From Psychrobacter sp. Pi2-1 (lineage in GTDB: Bacteria > Pseudomonadota > Gammaproteobacteria > Pseudomonadales > Moraxellaceae), in NCBI RefSeq assembly GCF_904846645.1, contig NZ_CAJHBO010000015.1:17961-81960 (forward strand): 64,000 nucleotides of DNA. Reading direction: 5' to 3'. Numbering within the stretch: the first letter of the stretch is position 1; every line of letters starts with the position of its first letter. A model generated the notes under the pieces. It was given only the letters and a program-made list of their open reading frames with translations, was not told the DNA's origin and did no database searches. Shown here piece by piece: positions 44,518 to 53,916 of the stretch. The position numbers and the translations under genes were made by a program.

Positions 44518-45417
44518 ATGACCGATGTGCCCCAAACGTATGACGAGACAGGTGCTGTTGTACATTGTCAGTTATTCTACGTCAATGACAGCCAGCAAGC
44601 ACAGGTTGAGAGTCTACAGGCATTGATAGCTGAGCATACATTACCAATCATTTTAGATATTAAAGTCGCTACAGAGAAATTAACTCAAAAGCGCCGTCAG
44701 CAATTGAGCCAAGCATCTACTCAGCCCATTCTATTATTAGATGATAAAGATAAGCTATCATGGCTAAGTGATGGGCTTAGTGTGGCACCTGAGTGGGACA
44801 AGTTGCAGCGCCGTGTAGTGAGTGCTGGCCGTAAGTCTGAGCTGCTATTACAAGCGGCCAAAATCACATCAGATAGTCACGTTATTGATGCAACCGCTGG
44901 CTTTGGGCATGATAGTTTGATATTGGCCAGTACTGGTGCCCAAGTCACTATGCTTGAACAACAGCCGTTGATGGCATTGCTGTTACTTGCAGAGCAGCAG
45001 CGTATGAGTGCGCTACCCAATTGGCAAAAGCTCATGAGCCGTCTACAGATTATTAACACTGATGCGCTCAGTTATTTTGCGAATCTAGAGGCTGGTACCG
45101 TAGCCGATAACGCTACCACAATCGATGTCGTCTATTTGGATCCGATGTTCCCAGAGGATAGCTATCAAGATAGTAAGACAGGTAAAGGGGCAAAAGTCGG
45201 TAAGCATATGCAGGCACTGCACCAATTGGCTCGCCCACCAACATCAGATGAAGAGCGACAACTACTAAGTAGTGCACAGGCCGTTGTCAAACAAAGTACG
45301 CAAGGTCAAGGTCGCGTGGTCGTAAAGCGTCCACAGTATGCACCGCTGCTTGCTGATGAGCCTGCTAGCGAAAGCTGGCACAATGAGGCCGTACGCTTTG
45401 ATGGGTATTTTGTCTGA
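44518..45417 (+). CDS. rsmJ: RsmJ, 16S rRNA (guanine1516-N2)-methyltransferase
   Basis: SAM-dependent enzyme acting on 16S rRNA of the 30S subunit. Family markers: VIDATAGFGHDSLILASTG (SAM motif I, about residues 120-138), MLEQQPLMALLL, VVYLDPMFPED (catalytic DPMFP) and RVVVKRPQYAPLL near the end, followed by RFDGYFV. 299 residues exceeds the E. coli length (250), with a longer N-terminal part. Three in-frame ATGs lie within ten bases; the third was chosen because AGGATG is 6 bases upstream and overlaps the earlier two. Confidence 0.93.
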   Translation: MTDVPQTYDETGAVVHCQLFYVNDSQQAQVESLQALIAEHTLPIILDIKVATEKLTQKRRQQLSQASTQPILLLDDKDKLSWLSDGLSVAPEWDKLQRRVVSAGRKSELLLQAAKITSDSHVIDATAGFGHDSLILASTGAQVTMLEQQPLMALLLLAEQQRMSALPNWQKLMSRLQIINTDALSYFANLEAGTVADNATTIDVVYLDPMFPEDSYQDSKTGKGAKVGKHMQALHQLARPPTSDEERQLLSSAQAVVKQSTQGQGRVVVKRPQYAPLLADEPASESWHNEAVRFDGYFV

Positions 45418-45508
45418 TAGCTGCTTTTTGTGATAACGAATGTACGAGTGTAAATGTACGCAATTAATCAGCTTATGTGTTCAAAGTTAATGGATTTAGG
45501 AGCAAGGA

Positions 45509-45751
45509 ATGTCAGCGTTAATCATTTGGGTTATGGGTGCAATTCTATTGTTGATTAATATCATGCTGCGTACTCGCATTCTTCGGCTTGAGGCACGGTT
45601 AAAAGAGCTGAGCAATCCACAAGAGCAACTGGCATTTTTACGTCAGCAAGCTAAACAAAAAGACAAAGTCCCAGCACTAAAAGCTTTGCGCAAGCAATAT
45701 CCTGAGCTATCACTGATCGAAGCGAATAAATTATGGCCACAAATTCAGTAG
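45509..45751 (+). CDS. Small single-helix membrane protein, unknown
   Basis: 80 residues: one N-terminal membrane helix (SALIIWVMGAILLLINIML), a charged stretch that could form a short coiled coil (ILRLEARLKELSNPQEQLAF), and a Lys/Leu-rich tail (ALKALRKQYPELSLIEANKL). AGGAGCAAGGA directly precedes the ATG, a very strong ribosome site. It lies between rsmJ and ubiA on the same strand. The C-terminal part resembles the helix of ribosomal L7/L12-like small domains, but this is not enough for a family call. Confidence 0.72.
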   Translation: MSALIIWVMGAILLLINIMLRTRILRLEARLKELSNPQEQLAFLRQQAKQKDKVPALKALRKQYPELSLIEANKLWPQIQ

Positions 45752-45880
45752 CCAGACCATTAACTTAGTAATTAGTCTATTAAACCTCAGCAACCAACCC
45801 ACTCAAAAATTAATTTAGTTGCTCTGAGTTAAATATATAAGCGCGCATAAAAAGTATTCAAACAATGATAATAAAAAGCC

Positions 45881-46798
45881 ATGACATTTAAAGACAAGCT
45901 ACAAGCATACATCCAACTAACCCGTTTTGATAAGCCAGTCGGCATTGAGCTGCTCTTATGGCCAACATTATGGGGCGTACTACTCGCTGCAATGGGTCAA
46001 GCGCAGCAGCAAGGAATGACAGCAGCGTTGCCAAGTATCAAAGTATTTGCGATATTTGCCCTTGGTGCAATATTTATGCGAGCGGCTGGTTGTGCGATCA
46101 ATGACTTTGCGGATCGCAAAGTAGATGGTCATGTGACTCGTACTAAAGGCCGCCCGTTAGCAGATGGACGCTTATCTGGTAAAGAAGCCGTCGCTGCATT
46201 TTTAGTATTGGTGCTGTTAAGTGCCAGTCTGCTATTTTTCCTGCCTATAGCTGTATTTTACTGGTCGCTTGGTGCCGTTGTATTGGCGTTTGTTTATCCA
46301 TTTATGAAACGCTATACCCATCTGCCGCAAGTATTTTTAGCAGCTGCTTTTGGATGGGCGATACCGATGTCTTATGTGGCGGTGCAGGGCGCTCCCGATA
46401 TTTGGTGCTGGCTGCTATTCTTTGCTTATATGTGCTGGACGGTGGCTTATGATACGCAGTACGCGATGGCCGACCGTGAGGATGATCTCAAGATTGGCGT
46501 CAAATCAACAGCGATATTATTTGGCCGCTATGATGTGATTATTATCTCAATCCTACAAATGCTATTTTTGCTCATGATGGGCGCAGCTATGTGGCATTAC
46601 TTTGCCCCAACAACGCTAGGCGTGACACCCGTATTCGGATTGGCGCTAGTTGCGATGATGTTTACCAAACAAAACAGCGCTTGTGCCAGTCGCAATCCTT
46701 TGGCTTGCTTTCAGGCATTCTTGGCCAATATCTGGGTAGGGCGCTATGTCTTTGCGCTCATCGCAATTACTTGCATATGGACGACGCTAAATGGATAA
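45881..46798 (+). CDS. ubiA: UbiA, 4-hydroxybenzoate polyprenyltransferase
   Basis: Inner-membrane enzyme that attaches the polyprenyl tail to 4-hydroxybenzoate in ubiquinone synthesis. The two Asp-rich magnesium/diphosphate motifs are visible: [20 protein letters not shown] (about 70-89) and [20 protein letters not shown] (about 190-209). Eight to nine hydrophobic segments are present, for example [19 protein letters not shown]. 305 residues is slightly above average (E. coli 290). The ribosome site is weak. The stop region overlaps the start of the DUF4112 gene by 8 bases. UbiC is not adjacent. Confidence 0.96.
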   Translation: MTFKDKLQAYIQLTRFDKPVGIELLLWPTLWGVLLAAMGQAQQQGMTAALPSIKVFAIFALGAIFMRAAGCAINDFADRKVDGHVTRTKGRPLADGRLSGKEAVAAFLVLVLLSASLLFFLPIAVFYWSLGAVVLAFVYPFMKRYTHLPQVFLAAAFGWAIPMSYVAVQGAPDIWCWLLFFAYMCWTVAYDTQYAMADREDDLKIGVKSTAILFGRYDVIIISILQMLFLLMMGAAMWHYFAPTTLGVTPVFGLALVAMMFTKQNSACASRNPLACFQAFLANIWVGRYVFALIAITCIWTTLNG

Positions 46799-47468
46799 GT
46801 TCGATAAATTACCGAGGTTCAAATCAAAGAAACCGTCTGATACAAATGCCTCAGGCGTAGACTATCAAGCTAAACTTGCGGAGCATGGTCTGACGCGCGA
46901 ACAAGTTATCGCAACTGAGCGTAAGTTGGCGAAGTTTGCCAATACCATGGATTCACTAGTACGAGTGCCTTTTACCAAGCAAGGAATGGGTGCGGATGCG
47001 GCGCTTTCGACCATTCCACTAGCAGGAGACTTGGCAGGATTGGCATTGACCAGTTATGCATTTATATTAGGACGTCAGTTAGGTGTGCCCGCTCATAAAA
47101 TGACGCCAGCGGTTAGATTGGCACTTATTGATATGGTCGTTGGTATCGTACCTGGGATTGGTACGCTATTAGATATTTTTATTCGTCCTAGCCGTAAGAC
47201 ACTGGGTATCGTGCACGAGCATCTACATCATGAGTATGGTATTACCGAAACCATGCATATGGATCGACCGTTTTTGCACCAGTCATTAGAAGACAAGCAA
47301 CAGCAAAGCCGCTTTGGGTTTTTTTGGCGCAATCCAATCGTTGCTTGGTTATATTTGCATATCCCTGATTTTCTTGGACTGCTGGTCATTGTATTTGTCG
47401 GCTGGGGGCTGTGGGCATTGATAAGCTGGTTGGTTGGGATGTTTGGGCAATCGACTGGATTTGGGTAA
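46791..47468 (+). CDS. DUF4112 membrane protein
   Basis: 225 residues. The family block is [20 protein letters not shown], then [20 protein letters not shown] and [20 protein letters not shown], ending [20 protein letters not shown]. These form two hydrophobic segments, with a third at the C-terminus ([20 protein letters not shown]). The N-terminal 50 residues are charged. It overlaps ubiA by 8 bases, so it is translationally coupled to it; a role linked to quinones cannot be concluded from this alone. The function of DUF4112 is unknown. A terminator follows. Confidence 0.85.
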   Translation: MDKFDKLPRFKSKKPSDTNASGVDYQAKLAEHGLTREQVIATERKLAKFANTMDSLVRVPFTKQGMGADAALSTIPLAGDLAGLALTSYAFILGRQLGVPAHKMTPAVRLALIDMVVGIVPGIGTLLDIFIRPSRKTLGIVHEHLHHEYGITETMHMDRPFLHQSLEDKQQQSRFGFFWRNPIVAWLYLHIPDFLGLLVIVFVGWGLWALISWLVGMFGQSTGFG

Positions 47469-47530
47469 ATATAATCACTTATCAGACAGCTCAGTAGAGA
47501 CAAGTCAGTACATAGTAATACACAGAAACG

Positions 47531-47568
47531 AAAAAAGCGGCAACGATAATAACGTTTGCCGCCTTTTT
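47531..47568. terminator. Bidirectional terminator between the DUF4112 gene and the lipoprotein gene
   Basis: Stem GCGGCAA/TTGCCGC (47537-47543 with 47556-47562) flanked by six A residues before and six T residues after, between convergent genes. Confidence 0.88.
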
Positions 47569-47611
47569 TATGATTTTAAATAGGGCATTGAAACAAAGGC
47601 CGCCTCAGACT

Positions 47612-48250
47612 TTATTCAGTGATGACTTCTGCTTCAGCACTGACGGCATCAAAGCTAGTGACTTTATTGTTTCGGATAAGGTCGATAGTGCCGCCACCAG
47701 CATGACTGACGAGTTGGATACTACCGTCAGCTGATTGATAGGTAGGATTATTGCCTTGGCCTTCTGGTGCACTTAAGGTCATTTTTGGTTGATTGGGACG
47801 AGTAATGATAGCGTTGAGCATACCAGCTGCCGACGTCTCAAAGACTACGGACAAATTCTCACCTGCTGCACTCTTATAACGGACATCAGTGATTTGTGCG
47901 CCTTTAATAGCTTGTTCTGGATTAGGTTTTTCAGCGCTATCATTTGCAGTGAGCGTAGTATCACTAAGATCTTTATTTAACTCTGTTAAGCTCATATCAC
48001 GTTCTGAATCAGTCTGCGCTACATTTTGAGCATCATCTGCATTGCTACCTTCGGCTGCATCAACGTTAATATTAGTCGTTACGGGCGTGGTTTGCGTTGA
48101 GGTCTCAGCTGGAGTTATATCAGTTGCTTCAGGTTCTGGATCTTTTTGACAAGCAGTAAGTAGCAACAGACTGAAGAAAATAGCAGGAGCCGTACGATAA
48201 AGCAGTTTAGATTTTCGTAAGTTTAGTACTTTTGAGAGAGAAGTATTCAT
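47612..48250 (-). CDS. Hypothetical lipoprotein
   Basis: 212 residues. A signal peptide with basic start (LRKSKLLYR) and hydrophobic core (APAIFFSLLLL) ends in lipobox LLTAC with C34. An Asn/Asp/Thr/Glu-rich low-complexity stretch covers about residues 35-110 and acts as a linker. A small beta-rich domain follows (KGAQITDVRYKSAAGENLSV, FETSAAGMLNAIITRPNQPK, GGGTIDLIRNNKVTSFD). The pattern resembles small periplasmic or outer-membrane C-type lysozyme-inhibitor-like or amyloid-like domains, but no family was recognised with confidence. It is a single gene facing the DUF4112 gene across a shared terminator. Confidence 0.78.
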   Translation of the reverse strand: MNTSLSKVLNLRKSKLLYRTAPAIFFSLLLLTACQKDPEPEATDITPAETSTQTTPVTTNINVDAAEGSNADDAQNVAQTDSERDMSLTELNKDLSDTTLTANDSAEKPNPEQAIKGAQITDVRYKSAAGENLSVVFETSAAGMLNAIITRPNQPKMTLSAPEGQGNNPTYQSADGSIQLVSHAGGGTIDLIRNNKVTSFDAVSAEAEVITE

Positions 48251-48332
48251 AATCAGCTTTATCCCTTAATAGCGCTCTACGTAAATGGGGCAATTGGCAA
48301 GGGTCAACCTGCTATTTATTGACAGTATATTA

Positions 48333-48767
48333 TTACGTATTTACCGTAATCACCAGCTTACGCTGTCCGCCATATTCTTGCAGGTTTCTATGCTCACATA
48401 AGTAAATACCTTGCCAGGTTCCCAGTCCTAACTCACCATCGACAAGCGGTATAGTCAAGCTTACTCCAAGCATTATGCTTTTGAGATGTGCTGGCAAGTC
48501 GTCTGAGCCTTCTAGGGTATGGCGATACTCTGGCTGATCTTCTGGTGCGATTTTATTGAGCCAATCCTCTGTATCTAGTCTGACATCTGGATCAGCATTT
48601 TCATTGATTGCAAGACTGGCTGACGTATGCAGCAAAAATAGATGAACCAACCCTACCTTGGCAGAGTGAGGTAGCAGCTGAGAAATAGCTTCTTCAACCT
48701 TCGGAGTAATGATATGAATGCCGCGCGCATAGGCGGGTAGAGTAAGGGTGGTTTGATAATAGCTCAT
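48333..48767 (-). CDS. yjbQ: YjbQ/UPF0047 family protein
   Basis: 144 residues, full-length member. Motifs: FLLHTSASLAINENADPDVR (conserved His and Asn-Glu-Asn), LKSIMLGVSLTIPLVDGELG and LGTWQGIYLCEHRNL. The family forms trimers with a metal-binding site of conserved His/Glu residues. A weak thiamine-phosphate-synthase activity has been reported for E. coli YjbQ, but the physiological role is open. GAGAT lies 8 bases before the ATG. It lies downstream of the lipoprotein start on the same strand as mnmC, 100 bases behind it. Confidence 0.94.
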   Translation of the reverse strand: MSYYQTTLTLPAYARGIHIITPKVEEAISQLLPHSAKVGLVHLFLLHTSASLAINENADPDVRLDTEDWLNKIAPEDQPEYRHTLEGSDDLPAHLKSIMLGVSLTIPLVDGELGLGTWQGIYLCEHRNLQEYGGQRKLVITVNT

Positions 48768-48868
48768 GGGGTATATCTCATTATTAGAGTCGACATCAAA
48801 CTAAGATATCATAAGACAGAATAAACCGTAGAGAGCATTGTTGTTATTTACACAAGAGTCATCTACTC

Positions 48869-50920
48869 TTAAACAAGTGGCGTTTGCAAACGTGTACGAT
48901 TGGGTGATAAGCGTGCGAGCATCGTCTCTGACAGTGGTGCGAATGACCCTAGCATCATATCTGCTAATGCTTCAGCACAAATAGGTGCCAATGCATAACC
49001 TTTTGCGCCCATCGCATTCATCGTCCATATTCGCTGACTGTTTGCCAACTGTCCAACGATAGGATGGTAATCAGGCGTTTGGGTGCGAATGCCAGCTCGT
49101 CCCTGCCACAGACTCGTATCCGCCGGAATAATAGATGCCATTTCAGGAATGGCGGTAATTAGCTTATCACGACTAATTTGATGCTCTTCAGGACGTATGT
49201 CAGTATTTGTGTCATTGCGGATAAAACTCGCGCCGAGCAATAAATAGGGTCTATCAGCGACGACTGTATTTAACTCATTATCTCCAGTCTGCGCGTTGAA
49301 CAGCGCACAGTAACCACTATATTTAAGCGGTATTTTAGGTAGCTTTATTAATTGCTCCGTCGAGGGCATAAACCAAGACAACTGCCCACGAATTTTACGA
49401 CAGTCAAAAATACGCTGATCCAATTGATGACTTTCAAAAGCCGCGCAAATGACGACGTTATCAGTAGTTATAGTGGCAATGTTAAGGCTTTCATCAATAC
49501 CTTCGATACGAACTTGCTGCTCAATCTCGTTGATTTTAGTCACTTCTAACTGCTGAAAGTGAATGAGCGGATGAGTCAGTATGATGTCTTTTAATGCTTG
49601 TGGGTTGACCAGACCAGACTGAGGTAAGTATAAATTATCTGATAAGTTCTGCTCTTTTAGACCACTAGTAATCTGTGCTTGCTCGTGCGATAGGGTGGTC
49701 GCCATCTCATCAGGATAGTCGGCAATTTGTTCTGTACCGATATTGGCTTTTATGAGTAAATCAAGGGCGCCAGTCAGTTCAAGTATCGGTGCTGTATGAA
49801 GCTGTACGGCTGTTTGATTAAGGTCTCGATATAGCCTGCTGCTATGGAGATAGCCTATGGTATGCAGATGCTCGTCAACATGGTGGATCGGCGTCATTTT
49901 GGGCGCAAGTAATGCTCTAGGATTGCCCGATGCACCTGCTAAGGGCGCTGATTTATCTAATAAAGTGACAGTAATACCACGATTGGCAAGCGACCAAGCT
50001 GTGAGCAACCCTGAGACACCTGCACCAATGACGACAGTGTGTTCAAATGTGCTATAAGTTGTTTCCTGCTTTGCATCGCGACCTTCATTAACACTATCAG
50101 TATCACCATTTTCTGCATTGGTAATAATGGCCGTTAGCATTTCTCGCTTTCGACCAAAACCTCTGACTTTTTTAATTTGAAAGCCATGTTGTTTTAGTCC
50201 GCGCTTGACGATACCTGCACAGCTATAAGTAGCGGCAGTCGTATGAGGGCGTGATAGGCGCTGCATTTGTGCAAAGATACTGTCAGCCCACAAGGTGCTG
50301 TTGCAAGAAGGCGCAAAACCATCTAAAAACCAAGCATCAATATAAGGTGTATGCTGGTTAGAATGGGCTAATGCCAGTTTGCTTAGACTTTCTGCAGCAT
50401 CACCAAGCCACATATCGACGGTTAAGTTATCATGAGAAAAACTTAAACGATGACAGCCTGCAATTAGGGGCGGATATGCAGCCAAAAGTGGCTCAATAAA
50501 TGCCATTAGCTCCGGTGCGCGCTGACCCCATAACGCAAGTATCTGCGTCAAATCCGCTAGCGGTATAGGGAACTTTTCAGTAGTAATAAAGTGCAGACGA
50601 GCCGTTGCTAATTGCGGATTGGTTTCACGTAATTGTCGCCACAATTGCCACGTCGCTAGTAGATTAAGCCCAGTTCCGAAGCCTAGCTCAGCAATCGTAA
50701 AGCATTGCTTTGGTGCCAGGTGTGCTAAACGTTCTGGTAACTGATTGTGCTCTAGAAACACGTGACGAGTCTCTGCCAAACCATCCGCATGAGAAAAGTA
50801 CACATCCCCAAACTCACCTGATACTGGCACCATATTGCCAGTATCATCCGTTTGCCAGTCAATCTTGGCAGGCGTGATAACCTTTAAATGTTCAGGGTTT
50901 TGACGATTAGCGGTAGACAT
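48869..50920 (-). CDS. mnmC: MnmC, bifunctional tRNA mnm5s2U biosynthesis enzyme
   Basis: Completes the 5-methylaminomethyl-2-thiouridine at the wobble position of tRNAs. The C-terminal FAD oxidoreductase (MnmC1) converts cmnm5 to nm5 and the N-terminal SAM methyltransferase (MnmC2) makes mnm5. Seen here: [17 protein letters not shown] (SAM motif, about 73-89), [13 protein letters not shown] (about 190), then a low-complexity linker ([19 protein letters not shown]) and [19 protein letters not shown] (FAD dinucleotide-binding motif, about 292-310). Near the end, [19 protein letters not shown] and [17 protein letters not shown] close the FAD domain. 683 residues is normal. The ribosome site is weak. 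Confidence 0.96.
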   Translation of the reverse strand: MSTANRQNPEHLKVITPAKIDWQTDDTGNMVPVSGEFGDVYFSHADGLAETRHVFLEHNQLPERLAHLAPKQCFTIAELGFGTGLNLLATWQLWRQLRETNPQLATARLHFITTEKFPIPLADLTQILALWGQRAPELMAFIEPLLAAYPPLIAGCHRLSFSHDNLTVDMWLGDAAESLSKLALAHSNQHTPYIDAWFLDGFAPSCNSTLWADSIFAQMQRLSRPHTTAATYSCAGIVKRGLKQHGFQIKKVRGFGRKREMLTAIITNAENGDTDSVNEGRDAKQETTYSTFEHTVVIGAGVSGLLTAWSLANRGITVTLLDKSAPLAGASGNPRALLAPKMTPIHHVDEHLHTIGYLHSSRLYRDLNQTAVQLHTAPILELTGALDLLIKANIGTEQIADYPDEMATTLSHEQAQITSGLKEQNLSDNLYLPQSGLVNPQALKDIILTHPLIHFQQLEVTKINEIEQQVRIEGIDESLNIATITTDNVVICAAFESHQLDQRIFDCRKIRGQLSWFMPSTEQLIKLPKIPLKYSGYCALFNAQTGDNELNTVVADRPYLLLGASFIRNDTNTDIRPEEHQISRDKLITAIPEMASIIPADTSLWQGRAGIRTQTPDYHPIVGQLANSQRIWTMNAMGAKGYALAPICAEALADMMLGSFAPLSETMLARLSPNRTRLQTPLV

Positions 50921-51044
50921 GAGGCACTTCTTAGGAATATCAGTAACGGTAGCTCAATGATCAGCTGTGACGGATCAATGATATCGACATTTGGTCAGAC
51001 GCAGCGAAGGAGAGTAATGCAAGTCAGTGCTAGCACAGTATATG

Positions 51045-51494
51045 CTACCAGCGCTCACGACGGACAAATACTAACCACGAGACAAAAATACCGACTAATA
51101 GACTGATCAAAACGGTAAACGCACCGTATAGAAACAACTGTCCTTTACTTTCGTAAACCAAGACATTTACTTGAGTCTGTAAGTCGTTCACTTGACGCTG
51201 TAATTGTGCATTACGGCTGAGCAGTTCTTGATTGGCAGCTGACAATGCTTTAGTAGATGGTTGCAACTGTGCCGCCAAGGTATCATTGATATCTAGCGCT
51301 GAGTTTTTAGTTGGCAAAGCGCGCGCCGTTACTGGACCAGTCAAAGGCAGCACTGCTGTCGGATCGGTTGCATCGACAGCAGGTGTTATGGACGCCGCAG
51401 GTGCAGCCTGCACCGAAACGGCTGTCACTAACATGAGACCAATCAGGGCACTTTTATAGAAACGGGTAGGTGAAAAAAAGACTCTCTGGATCAC
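51045..51494 (-). CDS. Coiled-coil membrane protein with signal peptide, unknown
   Basis: 149 residues. Signal peptide (KSALIGLMLVTAVSVQAAPA, cleavage likely after VQA), a Pro/Thr/Ala-rich spacer, a coiled coil at about 85-115 (NQELLSRNAQLQRQVNDLQT), and one C-terminal membrane helix (LYGAFTVLISLLVGIFVSWL) with a basic end (VRRERW). This predicts a periplasmic coiled coil tethered to the inner membrane. It starts inside yciI (4-base ATGA-type overlap), so the pair is translationally coupled. No family was recognised; septation or envelope roles would fit the yciI-yciB neighbourhood but are speculation. Confidence 0.75.
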   Translation of the reverse strand: MIQRVFFSPTRFYKSALIGLMLVTAVSVQAAPAASITPAVDATDPTAVLPLTGPVTARALPTKNSALDINDTLAAQLQPSTKALSAANQELLSRNAQLQRQVNDLQTQVNVLVYESKGQLFLYGAFTVLISLLVGIFVSWLVFVRRERW

Positions 51495-51817
51495 GATGCA
51501 GCTACTTGATTATTACTGTCAGTTGGCGCTGGCAATGCTTGAACAAATGGTTTGATATCGACATGACTATACACGCCATCACGTAAGTAAGGCTCATCGT
51601 TTGCCCATGCTTGAGCCGCTTCGATAGAATCAAAATCTGCAATGATTAAGCTGCCTGACATATCGCTCTTGCCATGCTCGATAGGCGTTGGCCCCGCGAT
51701 AACGAGACGACCCTGTTGATGCAGTGCTTTTAGGCGTTCAATATGTTCAGTACGAGTAATCAGACGTTGTGCACTGCTATTAGCCACGTCATGACCAATG
51801 ATGGCAAATAAAGACAT
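51491..51817 (-). CDS. yciI: YciI-like protein
   Basis: 108 residues with the YciI ferredoxin-like fold: FAIIGHDVANSSAQRLITRT, the conserved His-Asp of the R-x-x-H-I region (RTEHIERLKALHQQGRLVIA), GPTPIEHGKSDMSGSLIIAD and DPF-like ANDEPYLRDGVYSHVDIKPF. The function is unknown; relatives in larger fusions act in lyase or dehydrochlorinase reactions. AAGGAAG lies 6 bases before the ATG. The order yciB, yciI, then a coupled coiled-coil gene recalls the E. coli yci cluster near trp. Confidence 0.92.
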   Translation of the reverse strand: MSLFAIIGHDVANSSAQRLITRTEHIERLKALHQQGRLVIAGPTPIEHGKSDMSGSLIIADFDSIEAAQAWANDEPYLRDGVYSHVDIKPFVQALPAPTDSNNQVAAS

Positions 51818-51920
51818 GAGACTTCCTTAGTGAATAATAAAAGAGTAATGATGAGCTTATATGGGCTTAATATAAACGTCATAGCAATAAAGTGATTGAT
51901 GCTATGACAAGGCAACAGAA

Positions 51921-52472
51921 CTATTTAGTGGCTTTGTCTGTTAGGGCAGGGTTAAGATGCTTTTTCAACACGGCAAATTGAGCCACGACAAACACCAGCA
52001 TAATCGGAATCCAGCCATAGGTCTTAAAGTTGATCCAAGCTTCATCTGACATTGTGAACGCTGTGATATAATGTAATACAGCCATTAGGGCAAAAAACAG
52101 TGCCCAAGCAACGGTCAGCTTTTTCCAGCCGCTAAGCGTCAGGGTAAATACCTCTTTCATAGCAAGCTGCATCAATGGCTTATTAATAGCGGCACTGACG
52201 AATAGCGTCAACGCAAAAATACCATTGATAATGGGCGATTTCCAACGCAGATAAATATCATCACGCAGCAGTAATGTGCCGCCGCAGAATAAAATCGTTA
52301 ATAATAAGACAACCCATTGCTGCTTATCAAACTTACCTTTTTGACGAATAAAATGAATGGCGTAAACGATAATAGTGGCGACGAGCAAAGCCCCTGCCGC
52401 GGCTAAAATACCGTTATAACGCGCCGCGATAAAAAAGGCAATTAAGGGAATAAAGTCTAATAATGCTTTCAT
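51921..52472 (-). CDS. yciB: YciB (IspZ), inner-membrane septation-associated protein
   Basis: About 183 residues from the family-typical start MKALLDFIPLIAFFIAARYN; a TTG seven codons upstream is the alternative. Five to six hydrophobic segments are seen, and conserved FILPLI-type positions are present in WKSPIINGIFALTLFVSAAI and LTVAWALFFALMAVLHYITA, with WINFKTYGWIPIMLVFVVAQ at the end. YciB proteins interact with cell elongation and division complexes and are linked to envelope integrity. The adjacent yciI and divergent yciV match the yci gene neighbourhood known in enterobacteria. Confidence 0.94.
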   Translation of the reverse strand: MKALLDFIPLIAFFIAARYNGILAAAGALLVATIIVYAIHFIRQKGKFDKQQWVVLLLTILFCGGTLLLRDDIYLRWKSPIINGIFALTLFVSAAINKPLMQLAMKEVFTLTLSGWKKLTVAWALFFALMAVLHYITAFTMSDEAWINFKTYGWIPIMLVFVVAQFAVLKKHLNPALTDKATK

Positions 52473-52764
52473 AGCAAAGGGTATATCCAACAAAAACGTA
52501 TGGGGTAGTTTACACGTCTACTGCACCAAAAAAAAGCAATCAACACGATAATCATGCGATATCCGCAACCTACAGAGTAATACTTTCTTATTGCGCCTGA
52601 TGACCATGCCGCTGGCCAAATATAAACACGAATACAGCACCAATAACTGCTAAATCTACAGAATGAGCAAGACAAATCACAATACTCATAATAGTAATAA
52701 TGACTAGTCTGCTCACTAGCTTTTATTCTACTCTTATTTTATTTAACACTTTAAGGCTCAGCTT

Positions 52765-53646
52765 ATGAAAATCGACTTACATTGCCATAGTACTTGTTCA
52801 GATGGTACCTATGCACCGACCGAGGTCATACAGCGTGCCCATGCAGCGGGCATCAACGTATTGGCATTGACTGACCATGACACGTTGGCAGGAATTGACG
52901 AGGCAAGGGTCGCTGCCAGTGCCTGCGATATGCAAATTATTAATGGTGTTGAGATCAGTTGTGAACATACATTAAGCGGTGGTTACGGAAAGAATAAGTC
53001 TACCAATAAAATTATTCATGTACTTGGACTGGACTTTACTGATCGCGAAAAAATGCATGCAACGTTGCAGCAACTGCAAGACAGTCGAGCAACTCGTGGT
53101 CAGCGTATCGCCGAAAAATTGAGTGAATTATTAGATATTAATTATGATGAGCTATGGCAGGCAGTGCTCGATAAAGCAGGCGGCAACCCACAAGCAGTCG
53201 GCCGCGCCCATATTGGACAGGTATTGTTTGAGCGCGGTGAAGTCAAAACCGTTCAAAAAGCCTTTGATAAGTACCTAGCAGATAATAAACCTGCTTATGT
53301 AGCAATCGAGGCGCTGACGATGCAGCATGGTATCGAGCTGATTCATGCTTGCGGCGGCAAAGCGGTGCTCGCACATCCCACGCGATATCAACTATCAGCG
53401 ACACGCGTGCGTAAACTGATTGAAGAGTTTGCGCAGCTTGGCGGAGATGCTTGTGAACTACCAGCCACTAGTGAGCCAATTAGTACCCGCAGAATGGTCG
53501 ACCGTAGCATTGCTGAGCATGGTCTTGCGGCATCTATCGGTAGTGATTTTCACGGTAGCAACATGCCTTGGCGACGTTTGGGCGATGTTCCTACTTTAAA
53601 TGATGATCAGCAAGGGGTTTGGGAGTCTTTTGCAACGCTTGCTTAA
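52765..53646 (+). CDS. yciV: YciV-family PHP-domain phosphoesterase (RNase AM type)
   Basis: 293 residues with a polymerase-and-histidinol-phosphatase domain. Metal ligands are visible in KIDLHCHSTCSDGTYAPTEV, ALTDHDTLAGIDEA, NGVEISCEH, KAVLAHPTRYQ and SIGSDFHGSN. E. coli YciV (RNase AM) is a 5'-3' exonuclease active on short RNAs, including 5' trimming of rRNA, and on 3',5'-bisphosphonucleotides. AAGGC lies 8 bases before the ATG. It is divergent from yciB. An extra segment after CEHTLSGGYGKNKSTNK is a small insertion compared with E. coli. Confidence 0.92.
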   Translation: MKIDLHCHSTCSDGTYAPTEVIQRAHAAGINVLALTDHDTLAGIDEARVAASACDMQIINGVEISCEHTLSGGYGKNKSTNKIIHVLGLDFTDREKMHATLQQLQDSRATRGQRIAEKLSELLDINYDELWQAVLDKAGGNPQAVGRAHIGQVLFERGEVKTVQKAFDKYLADNKPAYVAIEALTMQHGIELIHACGGKAVLAHPTRYQLSATRVRKLIEEFAQLGGDACELPATSEPISTRRMVDRSIAEHGLAASIGSDFHGSNMPWRRLGDVPTLNDDQQGVWESFATLA

Positions 53647-53684
53647 TGAGTGAGATTTACCTTTTTACAGTTATTTCTAATAAG

Positions 53685-53747
53685 GTTACTTCTAGTAAGG
53701 TTACTTCCAATAGTGATAAGGCCTTATTTATCATGATGAGTAAGGCC
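53685..53747 (+). repeat. Short direct repeats and hairpin after yciV
   Basis: TAAGGTTACTTC occurs twice in tandem (about 53691-53718), followed by inverted repeat GGCCTTA/TAAGGCC (53720-53726 with 53741-53747). No T tract follows, so a terminator function is doubtful. Confidence 0.4.
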
Positions 53748-53916
53748 AAAATAGCTACGTAAACATAATTACATTCATAGAGAAATTATTGGGAAATAAA
53801 TGCGTAAAACAGATTGATAATTTAGGTATAAATTGCCACACTGAATAGACCTTAATCGTGGCTCACGGCTCGCTATTTTTTAACTCTATAAATTTGACTA
53901 TCTGCGGTAGTGCATT

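Noticed and set aside
53720..53747. Terminator after yciV
   Set aside because: Inverted repeat GGCCTTA/TAAGGCC has no T tract on either strand; kept only as a repeat.
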